A stretch of 64,000 nucleotides of DNA, from positions 248,001 to 312,000 of the forward strand of contig NZ_VEDF01000002.1 in NCBI RefSeq assembly GCF_007677725.1, in the 5' to 3' direction. Origin of the DNA: Pseudomonas sp. URMO17WK12:I11 (GTDB lineage Bacteria; Pseudomonadota; Gammaproteobacteria; Pseudomonadales; Pseudomonadaceae). Of this stretch, positions 27,965-36,534 are shown one piece after another (position 1 is the first letter of the stretch; each line of letters starts with the position of its first letter). The notes beneath the pieces are model-generated. The model had not been told where the DNA came from. It did no database searches and saw nothing but the letters and a program-made list of their open reading frames with translations. The position numbers and the translations under genes were made by a program.

Positions 27965-28879
27965 ATGCATATAGACCTCCGCCAGCTCCGACACTTCATC
28001 GCCCTTGTGGAACACCGCAGCTTCGTAGCGGCGGCGGCGGCGGTGAACTTGTCGCAATCGGCCTTCAGCCGCAGCATCCAGACCCTGGAGCACAACATCG
28101 GCTGCCGCCTGGTCGACCGCGCCAGCAAGGAGCTAGCGCCTACCCGTCAGGGGCTGTTGGTGCTGGAGCATTCGCGGCGCCTGGTGCACGGCGCGCACAA
28201 TCTGGTCAACGAAATACACCAGTTCAATGGGGCGACCACTGGGGTGGTGCGTTTCGGCTGCGGCCCGGCCCCTGCTGGCGGCCTGGTGCCACGAGCGGTG
28301 GCGCGCTTCGTGGCGGAATTTCCAGCGGCGCGTACCTGTTTTCAGGTGGATCACTGGCAGGCACTGAACCGCAAGCTCATGGCCGAAGAGATCGAATTCT
28401 TCGTGGCCGACACCCGCCAGTTCGAATCCGACCCCGATTATCAGGTTCACCGGTTGGCGCCGCAGCGTTGGCACTTCTGCTGCCGCGCAGGTCATCCATT
28501 GACCGAACAGGCAGAGGTACGCGCGCGGGACGTATTCGATTACCCGCTGGCGACCACTTTCCGGCCACCGAACATCCGCAAGATCCTCAGCGACCTCAGC
28601 GGGCGTCAGGATTTTCTCCCGACAGTGGAGTGCGAGCATGGCTATGCACTGTTGAACGTGGTCATGCACTCGGACACCATCGGCATCGCCTGCAACGCCA
28701 ACTTGCGGCCTTATCAGTCAGAGCATGGGTTGGTAGCACTGCAGCTGGCAGAGTTGACGCCCAGCCAGGAAGAGGCGTTCTACACCCGTTACGGGGTGGT
28801 AAGCCGGGTGGGGTATGGCTTGTCGCCATTGGCTCAGGGACTGGTCAGGCAGTTGATTGCCTGTGATACCGAGGTATAG
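27965..28879 (+). CDS. sftR: LysR-type regulator SftR of sulfate-ester use
   Basis: This 304-residue transcription regulator has an N-terminal winged helix-turn-helix (MHIDLRQLRHFIALVEHRSF, then AAAAVNLSQSAFSRSIQTLEHNIGCRLVDR, residues 1-60) and a LysR substrate-binding domain. It is divergent from sftP and the candidate operator lies between them. In P. putida S-313 SftR activates sulfate-ester genes when sulfate is scarce. The gene order here (astA, sftP, sftR, atsK, atsR, atsBC) supports the same identity. Its effector is unknown from sequence. The gene is convergent with atsK, with a strong hairpin between them. Confidence 0.86.
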   Translation: MHIDLRQLRHFIALVEHRSFVAAAAAVNLSQSAFSRSIQTLEHNIGCRLVDRASKELAPTRQGLLVLEHSRRLVHGAHNLVNEIHQFNGATTGVVRFGCGPAPAGGLVPRAVARFVAEFPAARTCFQVDHWQALNRKLMAEEIEFFVADTRQFESDPDYQVHRLAPQRWHFCCRAGHPLTEQAEVRARDVFDYPLATTFRPPNIRKILSDLSGRQDFLPTVECEHGYALLNVVMHSDTIGIACNANLRPYQSEHGLVALQLAELTPSQEEAFYTRYGVVSRVGYGLSPLAQGLVRQLIACDTEV

Positions 28880-28881
28880 CT

Positions 28882-28905
28882 GGCGGGGCCGCGATGCGGC
28901 CCGCC
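28882..28905. terminator. Hairpin between convergent sftR and atsK
   Basis: GGCGGGGCCGC and GCGGCCCGCC form a stem with one bulged G around a GAT loop, between the convergent stops. It probably terminates both genes; a T-tract is lacking. Confidence 0.6.
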
Positions 28906-28909
28906 AATA

Positions 28910-29815
28910 TCAACCCTTGCGCGTGGTCCGACTCAACTGCCCATCGACGCCGACCGGCACTTCACCGGCCAAGGTCACGCGGCGCACGATGCGGGGCTGG
29001 GTGCCGTAATCGTCGACGGCGTAGTGCTGCGTCGCACGGTTGTCCCAGATTGCCACGTCACCCGCCTGCCAGCGCCAGCGCACGGTGTTTTCCAGCCGCG
29101 TCACATGGCCCTGTAGCACCGTGAACAGGTGCTGCGAGTCAGCCAGCGAATAACCCCTGATGCGCTTGACGAAATGCCCCAGTTGCAGCGCCCGCTCACC
29201 GCTGATCGGGTGCACGCGCACCACCGGGTGCTCGGTTTCGTACACGGTCGAGGTGAACACCTTGCGGTAGCGCTCGAGCTTGCTCGGATCGACATCGGGC
29301 TTGGCGCTCGCGTAGTCGTATTCGTTGCTGTGCACCGCCCACAACTGGTCGGCCAACGCGCGCAATGCCGCTGGCAACGCCTGGTAGGCCGCTGCGGTGT
29401 TGGCCCAGACCGTGTCGCCGCCGTGCGTCGGTGCCACCACGCTGCGCAGGATCGATGCCTTGGGATAGGCATCGACGAACGTCACGTCGGTGTGCCAGGA
29501 GTTGGCCCGCTGCCCTTCGGCGCCGTCCAGTTGCAGCAGGTAGGTAGTACCGTCCACCACCGGCACGGTGGGGTGCGCGACCGGCTCGCCCAGCAGCTTG
29601 GCGAAGCCTTCCTGGCTTTGATCGTCCAGGTGTGTCTGGCCGCGGAAGAACAGCACCTTGTGCTTGACCAAGGCCGCCTGGATGGCCTCGACAGTGGTGG
29701 CATCAAGGTGGGCAGACAGCTTCAGCCCCCGGATTTCGGCGCCGATGCGGCCGGCAACCGGGTGGATGTCGAGTTCGACGGCATTTGGCGCTAAGGCCTG
29801 TGCGGCATTGCTCAT
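28910..29815 (-). CDS. atsK: Alkylsulfatase dioxygenase AtsK
   Basis: This Fe(II)/2-oxoglutarate dioxygenase of 301 residues releases sulfate from aliphatic sulfate esters by oxidative cleavage to the aldehyde. The metal ligands H108 and D110 (SWHTDVTF) and H264 (TQHYAVDDYG), and 2-oxoglutarate residues R275 and R279, match P. putida S-313 AtsK numbering. I chose MSNAAQAL (29815), which has AAGGA upstream; an ATG at 29836 lacks one. It follows atsR by 36 nt on the same strand. It resembles TauD (1629-2462), with which it could be confused on a single-gene view. The ending GVDGQLSRTTRKG is as in AtsK. Confidence 0.92.
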   Translation of the reverse strand: MSNAAQALAPNAVELDIHPVAGRIGAEIRGLKLSAHLDATTVEAIQAALVKHKVLFFRGQTHLDDQSQEGFAKLLGEPVAHPTVPVVDGTTYLLQLDGAEGQRANSWHTDVTFVDAYPKASILRSVVAPTHGGDTVWANTAAAYQALPAALRALADQLWAVHSNEYDYASAKPDVDPSKLERYRKVFTSTVYETEHPVVRVHPISGERALQLGHFVKRIRGYSLADSQHLFTVLQGHVTRLENTVRWRWQAGDVAIWDNRATQHYAVDDYGTQPRIVRRVTLAGEVPVGVDGQLSRTTRKG

Positions 29816-29851
29816 GGTCGTGGTCCTTGCGGTCATGGTTGAAAGTTGGGT

Positions 29852-30889
29852 TCAGCGGGCGGCCTGCGCGGCCTGTGGGTGTTGCAGTGCGGCATCGAGA
29901 AAACGCGGCTCGATCCACTCGGAAACCTGGAAGCCACGGCGGATCAGGCGCTCGCGGGCAGCAAGGTCGACACCCTGCTGCAACTGCGCGATAAAGTCGG
30001 CGTCCAGGCGCGGGTCGAAGTAATCGGCCAAGTCTTCCTTGGCCAGGTCATCGGCAAGGATGCTGCGCGGCCAGCTGGCGTTGTCGGCCACCAGATCGAC
30101 GTACGCATCGCGGTTGTGCTCGTCGCGCAACCAGCTGCTGGCCTGTTCCTGAGCATCGACCAGGCGCTGCACCAGCTGCGGGTATTTGCGGATGAAGTCG
30201 CCGGTGCCCAGCAGCACCGCCTGGGTACTGCCGGCACCTTGCAGATCGCGAGAGTTGACCGGCAACTCGACCAAGCCGCGTTCGCGCAACGAGAGCAGAT
30301 TGGAAAGCCCCCAGGTCGCATCGATCTGCTTGCCGGCAATGGCGGCATTGGCCGCGTTGAAATCCAGGTTGATGACTTTCAGGTCGCGCTCCGACAACCC
30401 TTGGCTTGCCAGTGCACTGGCGAAGGACAGTTGGTTGGCCGTACCGCGGAAAACGGCAACGCGCTTGCCTTTGAGATCATGCAGGCTGTGGATGCCAGAG
30501 CCGGGCACCACGCCCAGATAGCTCTTCACCCCACGCACACCGGCAGCCAGCACGCGAGTGTCCAGGCCATTGGCCTTGCCGACGATTGCGGCCAAGTCGC
30601 CCAGGTAGGCGAAGTCGGCCTGGCCATTGGCCAATGCTTCATTGACCACCGGGCCTGCGCCTTTGAAGAAAAGCCAGTCGATGCGTATGCCGTCTTCGCC
30701 GAAGGCTTTCTCCAGCAGTTGCTGGTCACGCAGTACATCGACCACACCGCCAGCGCTGTGCTTGCTGCCAGCGCTGAGGTCCGGCACGGCGATGCGGATG
30801 CTCTGCGGTTTGGCGAGCTCCGCCGCAGGGGCACTTAGGGTGACAGCCAGACCGAGGGCGGCGATCAGGTGGCGTAGAGGGGTTTTCAT
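29852..30889 (-). CDS. atsR: Sulfate-ester ABC transporter substrate-binding protein AtsR
   Basis: This 345-residue periplasmic binding protein is of the SsuA/TauA type. The signal peptide is MKTPLRHLIAALGLAVTLSA, ending near APAAELA. Typical stretches include RIAVPDLSAG, FGEDGIRIDWLFFKGAGPVV and YLGDLAAIVGKANG. It binds sulfate esters or similar organosulfates for the AtsB-AtsC importer. The permease and ATPase genes are on the opposite strand across a shared upstream region, so binding protein and channel are divergently transcribed. It forms a unit with atsK. The name follows the S-313 system. Confidence 0.85.
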   Translation of the reverse strand: MKTPLRHLIAALGLAVTLSAPAAELAKPQSIRIAVPDLSAGSKHSAGGVVDVLRDQQLLEKAFGEDGIRIDWLFFKGAGPVVNEALANGQADFAYLGDLAAIVGKANGLDTRVLAAGVRGVKSYLGVVPGSGIHSLHDLKGKRVAVFRGTANQLSFASALASQGLSERDLKVINLDFNAANAAIAGKQIDATWGLSNLLSLRERGLVELPVNSRDLQGAGSTQAVLLGTGDFIRKYPQLVQRLVDAQEQASSWLRDEHNRDAYVDLVADNASWPRSILADDLAKEDLADYFDPRLDADFIAQLQQGVDLAARERLIRRGFQVSEWIEPRFLDAALQHPQAAQAAR

Positions 30890-31186
30890 GGCAAGGCTCC
30901 TTGGCAGGCTGCCACCGACGATGGCCAGCGCTTTGTCCAGAAGCTAGGCAGGTCTGGTTAGAACCTACAAAGATCAAAACTTCATTTTTTAGTAACTGAA
31001 AGACATAAATGAGGATCCATGCGGTGCGCCGGGTTACTTGCGGGAAACGCATGGAAAATATGAGGAAAACGCAAGGGAAAAGGGGTTACGCAAGCGCGGC
31101 GTGCATGTTCTTATCTCTTGAAAGTCACTTTGAGGAATTTTTAATTCTATAAGTGAATAACAATGGAACACTTGGAGAGACTGCCG
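30890..31186. promoter_or_regulatory. Divergent control region between atsR-atsK and atsB-atsC
   Basis: These 297 nt hold no gene. AT-rich patches (about 30960-31015 and 31105-31165) suit promoters for atsR and atsB. Between them are imperfect direct repeats at 31043-31058 and 31064-31081 (GGAAACGCATGGAAAA and GGAAAACGCAAGGGAAAA), two helical turns apart. GGTTAC occurs twice around these. An activator such as SftR or CysB probably binds here. Confidence 0.5.
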
Positions 31187-32776
31187 ATGAATGGAGTTCT
31201 GAGTGGCAACCGGAGGCGGTTTCACCGCCTCATCCTGACACACGGCCCCTCTCAAATAGGCCGCGACCGCTTGCTGCCTTTATTGCTGCCTGGGCTGATT
31301 GCGCTGCTGTGGGTCGTGGCGAGCCGGCAGCAGTGGATGAGCGAGCAGATATTGCCGGCGCCTTCACTGGTGTGGCAGAGCGCGCTGGAATTCGGCTCGG
31401 GTGAGCTTTGGGGCCACGTGTGGATAAGTCTGCAACGGCTGGTCTGGGGGCTGTTGGCAGGCATCGCTAGCGGCTTGCTGCTCGGCACTTGGCTCGGCAC
31501 CTCGCGGCAAGCGCAAACCTGGGTACTGCCAACATTCGTGGCGCTGGCGCAGATCCCCACCCTGGCCTGGATTCCGCTGTTCATGCTGTTCTTCGGTATC
31601 GGCGAACTGCTCAAGCTGGTGGTGCTGGTGAAAGCTGTGGTGGTACCGGTCACGCTGCACACGTTGGTTGGCGTACGCGATGCCCAACCGAAACTACGCG
31701 AAGCCGCCGCCGTGCTGCGTCTACCACGCCATCTGCTGTGGCTGCGCATGCTGCTGCCCGCCGCCCTGCCCGCCTTTCTCACCGGCACCCGACTGGCATT
31801 GGCAACCGGCTGGACTTCGCTGCTCGCCGTTGAGTTGCTGGCCTCCAGCGAAGGCATCGGCTACCTGATGGTCTGGGGCAGGCAGCTGTTCATGCTCGAC
31901 CTGGTACTGCTGTGCATCCTGGTCATCGGCCTGGTTGGCGCACTGCTGGAACGTGGCTTTTCGGCCCTTGAAAAGCGCCTGCTGCACTGGCCGCAACCGG
32001 CCACTGGCGAACAACAGCGCGGCCCGGTGCCGCGGGGCTGGCAAAGCCTGCTGCTGCCAGCGGCATTGCTGGCGCTGTGGCAGGTGAGCAGTAGCCTGGG
32101 CTGGATCGACTCGAACATCCTCACCTCGCCACTGGACGTCTTGCGCACCCTGGTCCGCGGTCTGGCCGATGGCTCGTTGCCGCAAGCCATGCTGCTAAGC
32201 CTGCAACGTACCTTGACCGGCCTGCTAGTGGGCGGCAGCGCAGGTCTGTTGAGTGGGCTGTTACTGGGATTGTCGCCGCGCGCCGAACGCTTTTTCGGCC
32301 CAAGCTTTTCTGCGTTGAGGCACGTGGCCTTGTTTGCCTGGGTGCCGTTGCTCACAGCCTGGTTTGGCCTCGGTGAAGGGGCCAAGCTCGTGTTCGTCGC
32401 CCTGGCGGCATTCTTTCCGCTGCTGATCGCCACCCAGCGCGGTATCGCCAGCCTCTCGCCGCAACTGGGCGAGGCGGCCCGCACACTGCGCCTGAACCTG
32501 TGGCAACGTCTGCGCCTGTTGGTGTTGCCTGGCGCCGCAGCGGCCATATTCGCCGGCCTGCGCCTGTCGCTGATCTACGCCTGGCTGGGCACCATCGGGG
32601 CCGAATACTTCATGCCCTCGGACGGTGGCATCGCCAGCCTGATGATCGGCGCGCAGCAACTGTTTCGCATGGACCAGGTCATGGCCGCGATGGTCTTGAT
32701 CGGCCTGGTCGGTGCCCTGCTCGGCATCCTCGGTCAACGCCTCGAATCGCGCGCCACGCGCTGGAGAAACGCATGA
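31187..32776 (+). CDS. atsB: Fused double permease AtsB of the sulfate-ester ABC transporter
   Basis: This 529-residue protein contains two complete SsuC-like permease halves in tandem (about residues 20-270 and 280-525). Each has its own EAA-type docking loop: REAAAVLRLPRHLLWLRMLL and EAARTLRLNLWQRLRLLVLP. A homodimer is normally used, so this fusion replaces the dimer with a single chain. The two halves differ enough to be diverged copies. I selected ATG 31187 because GGAGAG lies before it; ATG 31163 has no ribosome site. It overlaps atsC by 4 nt. Confidence 0.86.
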   Translation: MNGVLSGNRRRFHRLILTHGPSQIGRDRLLPLLLPGLIALLWVVASRQQWMSEQILPAPSLVWQSALEFGSGELWGHVWISLQRLVWGLLAGIASGLLLGTWLGTSRQAQTWVLPTFVALAQIPTLAWIPLFMLFFGIGELLKLVVLVKAVVVPVTLHTLVGVRDAQPKLREAAAVLRLPRHLLWLRMLLPAALPAFLTGTRLALATGWTSLLAVELLASSEGIGYLMVWGRQLFMLDLVLLCILVIGLVGALLERGFSALEKRLLHWPQPATGEQQRGPVPRGWQSLLLPAALLALWQVSSSLGWIDSNILTSPLDVLRTLVRGLADGSLPQAMLLSLQRTLTGLLVGGSAGLLSGLLLGLSPRAERFFGPSFSALRHVALFAWVPLLTAWFGLGEGAKLVFVALAAFFPLLIATQRGIASLSPQLGEAARTLRLNLWQRLRLLVLPGAAAAIFAGLRLSLIYAWLGTIGAEYFMPSDGGIASLMIGAQQLFRMDQVMAAMVLIGLVGALLGILGQRLESRATRWRNA

Positions 32777-33636
32777 ATGCCTTCAATGCTTCACACCTGC
32801 TCGCGGCCAATCAGGCCGACACCACGCCGCCGCTGGTCAGCTTCGAAGGCGTTGGCAAAGTGTTCCACGTCGATGGCCAGCCCCTCGAAGCCATCCGCAA
32901 CTTCAACCTCGCCATCAACCAGGGCGAGTTCATCGCCATCGTCGGCGCCTCGGGCTGCGGCAAGTCGACCCTGCTGCGCCTGTTGGTCGGGCTGGACACC
33001 GACTACAGTGGCAGCATCCGCGTCGATGGCCAGGCGGTCAGCGGCATCGGCAGTGAACGCGGCATCGTGTTCCAGGAGCATCGCCTGTTTCCCTGGCTGA
33101 CGGTGGCGCAGAACATCGCCCTAGGCCTGGTCAACGAGCACCTGACCCAAGGTGAGCGTGCCCGCCGGGTGCATGAGTTCGTGCTGCTGGTCGGCCTGGT
33201 CGGCTTCGAGTCGGCCTACCCGCACCAGCTCTCCGGCGGCATGGCGCAACGTGTGGCAATTGCCCGGGGGCTGGTGGCCAGCCCGCGCATCCTGTTGCTC
33301 GACGAGCCGTTCGGCGCCCTCGATGCGCTGACCCGTCAGCAACTGCAGGACGAACTGCTCGCCATCCGCGACCGCGCCGGCATCACCACCTTGCTGGTGA
33401 CGCACGATGCCGAAGAAGCCACCTACCTGGCCGACCGGGTAATCGTGCTGGAGCCGCGTCCGGGGCGGATCAAGTCGGTGGTGGACATCGAGCTGGCGCA
33501 TCCGCGCCTGCGCACGAGCGTGGCCTTGCACGGGCTGCGCGAGCAGGTGCTGCATCAGATCACCGGTGACGGCGGTCGCCTGCCGCCGCCAGCACGCCGA
33601 GTGGAAGGCTTACGGCCTGAGTTGATCGCCTTGTAG
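32773..33636 (+). CDS. atsC: Sulfate-ester ABC transporter ATP-binding protein AtsC
   Basis: This 287-residue ATPase of the SsuB/TauB type has Walker A GASGCGKSTLL, a VFQEHRLFPWLTV Q-loop, the signature LSGGMAQRVAIARGL and Walker [16 protein letters not shown], with LLVTHDAEEA as the switch. The start ATG overlaps the atsB stop in an ATGA arrangement. The tail (RLPPPARRVEGLRPELIAL) overlaps the convergent DUF971 gene by 27 nt, an antisense overlap at the join of the two sulfur clusters. It would energise AtsB. Assignment rests on neighbours and family. Confidence 0.88.
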   Translation: MNAFNASHLLAANQADTTPPLVSFEGVGKVFHVDGQPLEAIRNFNLAINQGEFIAIVGASGCGKSTLLRLLVGLDTDYSGSIRVDGQAVSGIGSERGIVFQEHRLFPWLTVAQNIALGLVNEHLTQGERARRVHEFVLLVGLVGFESAYPHQLSGGMAQRVAIARGLVASPRILLLDEPFGALDALTRQQLQDELLAIRDRAGITTLLVTHDAEEATYLADRVIVLEPRPGRIKSVVDIELAHPRLRTSVALHGLREQVLHQITGDGGRLPPPARRVEGLRPELIAL

Positions 33637-33924
33637 CAGTGGTACTGGCTCGGCAAGCGTGCGCAGGTACGCCCAGGGATAAATCCCCCGATCATGGCCA
33701 TCGCTGAACATCAGCTGCACGCCGTAACCTTGCGCCACCACCTGCTCGATACGCACCGCCTCATTGACCAACGGCAGGCGTCCCTGCAAGCGCGCTGCCC
33801 GGCACTGCGAGCAGGGGCAGGCCCCCCGTAGCCGGACATGACTGATGACAGCTTCGCCATCGCGCCACTGCAACGTCAGTACGCCAAGTGCGCGGCGATT
33901 GCCGATTGCACGCGGGCTATCCAT
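33610..33924 (-). CDS. DUF971 family protein
   Basis: This 104-residue protein is of the DUF971 type, a domain also found at the N-terminus of gamma-butyrobetaine hydroxylase and joined to Fe-S carrier proteins. The metal-binding-like cysteine motif CPCSQC (C36, C38, C41) and the ending DGHDRGIYPWAYLRTL are visible. It begins one base inside the upstream HEAT-repeat gene stop, and is the last gene of the unknown operon. Its 3' end overlaps atsC in antisense. A role in Fe-S or metal handling for the operon's ferredoxin and flavoprotein is inference only. Confidence 0.85.
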   Translation of the reverse strand: MDSPRAIGNRRALGVLTLQWRDGEAVISHVRLRGACPCSQCRAARLQGRLPLVNEAVRIEQVVAQGYGVQLMFSDGHDRGIYPWAYLRTLAEPVPLLQGDQLRP

Positions 33925-34889
33925 TACGCGGCACCGCGCAATTGGGCCAGGGCAATACGCACCGCTTTGCGCACTTCCGGATCGCTGTCGGCCTCGGCTG
34001 CCTGGAGTGCGGGCAAGGCTCGGCCAAGGCCCAGCTCGCCCAGCGCCAGCGCCGCTTCCTTGCGCAGGTTGGCGATGCCGTGGTCGAGCAAGTCGACCAG
34101 GCTATCCAGCGCTTGAGCATGGCGAAGGCGACCCAGCGAGCGGGCGGCGCGCAAGCGCACTTGCCAGAAGCCATCAGCCAGCGCCGCCACCAGTGCCGGC
34201 CCCGCCTGCGCGTGGCCAACCTTGCCCAGGGTAGTGGCAGCTTCTTCACGCACCTGCCAGGCGGGATCGCGCAGAGCGCCCACCAGCGCCGGCAGTACCG
34301 CCGGATCACGCGCAAGCCCCAAGGCACCAATCGCTGCGCGACGCACCTCAAGATCGGCCTCGTGTTCCGCCAGATTGGCCAAGGCGGGGAGCGCCGGCTG
34401 GTGCTTCAGCCAGCCCAGAATACCGACGGCTTCGCGCCGTACTGCCGGGTCGTGGTCTTGCAGTGCCCGCAGCGCAGGTTCGGCGGCGTCCGCCAGGCGC
34501 AGTTCGCGCAGGGCGCGCAGGACACTGGCGCGAACGAAGGCGTCGGCATGGTTCGTCCACGGCAGAATCAACTGACCGGCCTGTGCACTTTTCAATTCAC
34601 TGAGGCTCTGTGCGGCAGCCAGACGTACCGCCTCGGCGCCGTCGGCCAACGCCGCGCACAGCGCCTGCACCACGTGTGGCTCCTCCCAGGCTTCCAGCAG
34701 GCGCGCGGCCTCGGCGCGCACATGCTCGGCGCCATCGACTAACAAGGCATCGGTCAGCCAGGGCAACGCTTCGGCGACCTCAAGATCGGCCAGCTCGATC
34801 AAGGCGATGCGTCGCACGCCGGCGTCGTCAGCTTCGAGACGCGGCAGCAGTTGGAGAATCTCGGGGTTGTCGGTGCTTCGTTCGGTCAT
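33924..34889 (-). CDS. HEAT-repeat protein
   Basis: This 321-residue, Leu/Ala-rich protein is built from about nine or ten HEAT-like repeats of roughly 31 residues, for example DPAVRREAVGILGWL, EVRRAAIGALGLARD and QVREEAATTLGKVG. Repeats of this form occur in PBS-lyase-like proteins and other protein-interaction scaffolds. No catalytic site or signal peptide is seen, so it is cytoplasmic. It overlaps the ATPase gene by 4 nt upstream and DUF971 by 1 nt downstream, so it is firmly in the operon. It may assemble or mature the operon's redox proteins; this is inference. Confidence 0.83.
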   Translation of the reverse strand: MTERSTDNPEILQLLPRLEADDAGVRRIALIELADLEVAEALPWLTDALLVDGAEHVRAEAARLLEAWEEPHVVQALCAALADGAEAVRLAAAQSLSELKSAQAGQLILPWTNHADAFVRASVLRALRELRLADAAEPALRALQDHDPAVRREAVGILGWLKHQPALPALANLAEHEADLEVRRAAIGALGLARDPAVLPALVGALRDPAWQVREEAATTLGKVGHAQAGPALVAALADGFWQVRLRAARSLGRLRHAQALDSLVDLLDHGIANLRKEAALALGELGLGRALPALQAAEADSDPEVRKAVRIALAQLRGAA

Positions 34890-35737
34890 AGCGCGATCCT
34901 TAACGGCGGGTGTTCGCTGGTCGGCAAGCCAAGGGGCGTCAGCCGCGGCAGTTCGCGGCCTTCTTCATGACGCAGCAAGGCCAGGCAATGGCGTTTGAGA
35001 TGGGTGAATTCAGGGCTCGTCAGCAGGCTGGCGCGGCGCGGGCGCGCGAAGTCCAGGCGCAGGTCTTCAATGAAGCGACCAGGGCGTGGGCTCATCACCA
35101 GAATGCGGTCGGCCAGGAACAAGGCCTCGTCGATATCGTGGGTGACGAACACCACGGTAGTGCGGATGCGCGTCCAGATATCCAGCAGCAGTTCCTGCAT
35201 GCGCGAACGGGTTTGCGCATCCAGGGCACCGAAGGGCTCGTCCATCAACAGCAGGCGCGGGCGGTTGATCAGCACCCGGGCAATCTCGGCGCGCTGCTGC
35301 ATGCCCCCGGACAACTGGCTGGGCCAGCGCTCGGCGAAGTCCGCCAGGCCCACCAGTTGCAACATTTGCCGTGCCTGTTGGCGGCGCTCGGCCTTGCCCA
35401 GGCCTTGCATCTTCAGGCCGAAGGCGACGTTGTCCAGCACGCTGCGCCAGGGCAGCAAGGTGTGGTGCTGAAACACCATGCCGCGCTGCGGCGAAGGCCC
35501 CTGCACGGCCAGGCCGTCGACGCACAGCTGGCCGCTGCTGGGCACCAGGTGCCCGGCCAACGCGCCAAGCAAGGTCGATTTGCCGCAGCCGGACGGCCCG
35601 AGGATGCAGACGAACTCCCCCGCCTGCACGGCGAAATCCAGGCCCTGCACCGCCTCGAAGGCCTCACCGCCCTGCCCCAGCCGAATCGACAGGCCGTGCC
35701 CATCGATCCGCCCCGGTGCTTGTTGATGAAGATTCAT
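34886..35737 (-). CDS. ABC transporter ATP-binding protein, nitrate/sulfonate/taurine family
   Basis: This 283-residue ATPase is of the SsuB/TauB/NrtD family. Walker A is GPSGCGKSTLLGALAG, the Q-loop VFQHHTLLPW, the signature LSGGMQQRAEIARVL and Walker [16 protein letters not shown], with VTHDIDEALF as switch. I chose ATG 35737 (MNLHQQAPG), which overlaps the permease stop by 1 nt. The frame runs open further upstream, but that part lies in the permease gene. It overlaps the HEAT-repeat gene in an ATGA arrangement. With the permease and binding protein it forms one importer of unknown substrate. Confidence 0.88.
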   Translation of the reverse strand: MNLHQQAPGRIDGHGLSIRLGQGGEAFEAVQGLDFAVQAGEFVCILGPSGCGKSTLLGALAGHLVPSSGQLCVDGLAVQGPSPQRGMVFQHHTLLPWRSVLDNVAFGLKMQGLGKAERRQQARQMLQLVGLADFAERWPSQLSGGMQQRAEIARVLINRPRLLLMDEPFGALDAQTRSRMQELLLDIWTRIRTTVVFVTHDIDEALFLADRILVMSPRPGRFIEDLRLDFARPRRASLLTSPEFTHLKRHCLALLRHEEGRELPRLTPLGLPTSEHPPLRIAL

Positions 35738-36519
35738 CAGGCAGCTCTCCGGGTGCGATACCAGGGCGTTGCCAGTGCCCCCAGGCGCTTGATCAGCGCA
35801 CTGCTGCCCATGCCCAGTACGCCGATCAACAGCATGCCGACGATGATGTTCGGGTAGTTCTGCAAGGTGTATGACTCCCAGGTGTAGTAGCCGATGCCGA
35901 ACTGCCCGGCGATCATCTCGGCCGTCACCAGGCAGAACCACGAGGTGCCCATGCCAATCGCAAGGCCGGTGACGATGCTCGGCAGCGCACCAGGCAGCAC
36001 CACCTCGCCGAGGATTGCCCAACGCCCTGCACCGAGACTGCGCGCCGAGGCCACCAGGCGCGGGTCGACGGCCTCGGCGCCGTGCACGGTGTTGAGCAGG
36101 ATCGGGAACAGCGCGCCGGTGAAGGTGATGAACACCATCGACAGCTCGGACGACGGGAACATCAGGATCGCTAGCGGGATCCACGCCACCGCCGGTATCG
36201 GCCGCAGCACCTCCAGGGGCGGCAGCAAGGTGTCTTCGGCCCATCTCGAACGGCCGATCAACAGCCCCAGGGCCACGCCCAGAACTGCCGCGGCGGCATA
36301 ACCGGCAAACACCCGCGTCAGGCTGCTGCCCAGGTGCGCCAGCAGGGTGCTGGAGGTCAGCAACTGCCAGCCCGCACCCAGCACCGCCTGGGGTGTGGGC
36401 ACATAGCTGAAAGTCAGCAGGCCAAGGTCCAGCTTGACGCTGGCCGCCACCTGCCAGAACAACAGGCAGGTCAGCAGCGATACCAGGCGCACGGGCCAGC
36501 GCTTGAGGTCGCGGGTCAT
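35737..36519 (-). CDS. ABC transporter permease, nitrate/sulfonate/taurine family
   Basis: This 260-residue inner-membrane permease has five or six helices, beginning LVSLLTCLLFWQVAASV. The EAA loop is seen as ASARSLGAGRWAILGEVVLPGALPS, and GMGTSWFCLVTAEMIAGQFGIG is family-typical. It follows the binding-protein gene by 15 nt and overlaps the ATPase gene. Length is normal for SsuC-like permeases. The substrate is not evident. By contrast with AtsB it is a single, unfused permease. Confidence 0.88.
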   Translation of the reverse strand: MTRDLKRWPVRLVSLLTCLLFWQVAASVKLDLGLLTFSYVPTPQAVLGAGWQLLTSSTLLAHLGSSLTRVFAGYAAAAVLGVALGLLIGRSRWAEDTLLPPLEVLRPIPAVAWIPLAILMFPSSELSMVFITFTGALFPILLNTVHGAEAVDPRLVASARSLGAGRWAILGEVVLPGALPSIVTGLAIGMGTSWFCLVTAEMIAGQFGIGYYTWESYTLQNYPNIIVGMLLIGVLGMGSSALIKRLGALATPWYRTRRAA

Positions 36520-36534
36520 CTCGGTGCCTCCCGA

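Noticed and set aside
34886..36244. 452-residue open frame extending the ATPase upstream
   Set aside because: The additional part is the wrong reading frame of the permease gene. MNLHQQAPG at 35737 is the natural start.
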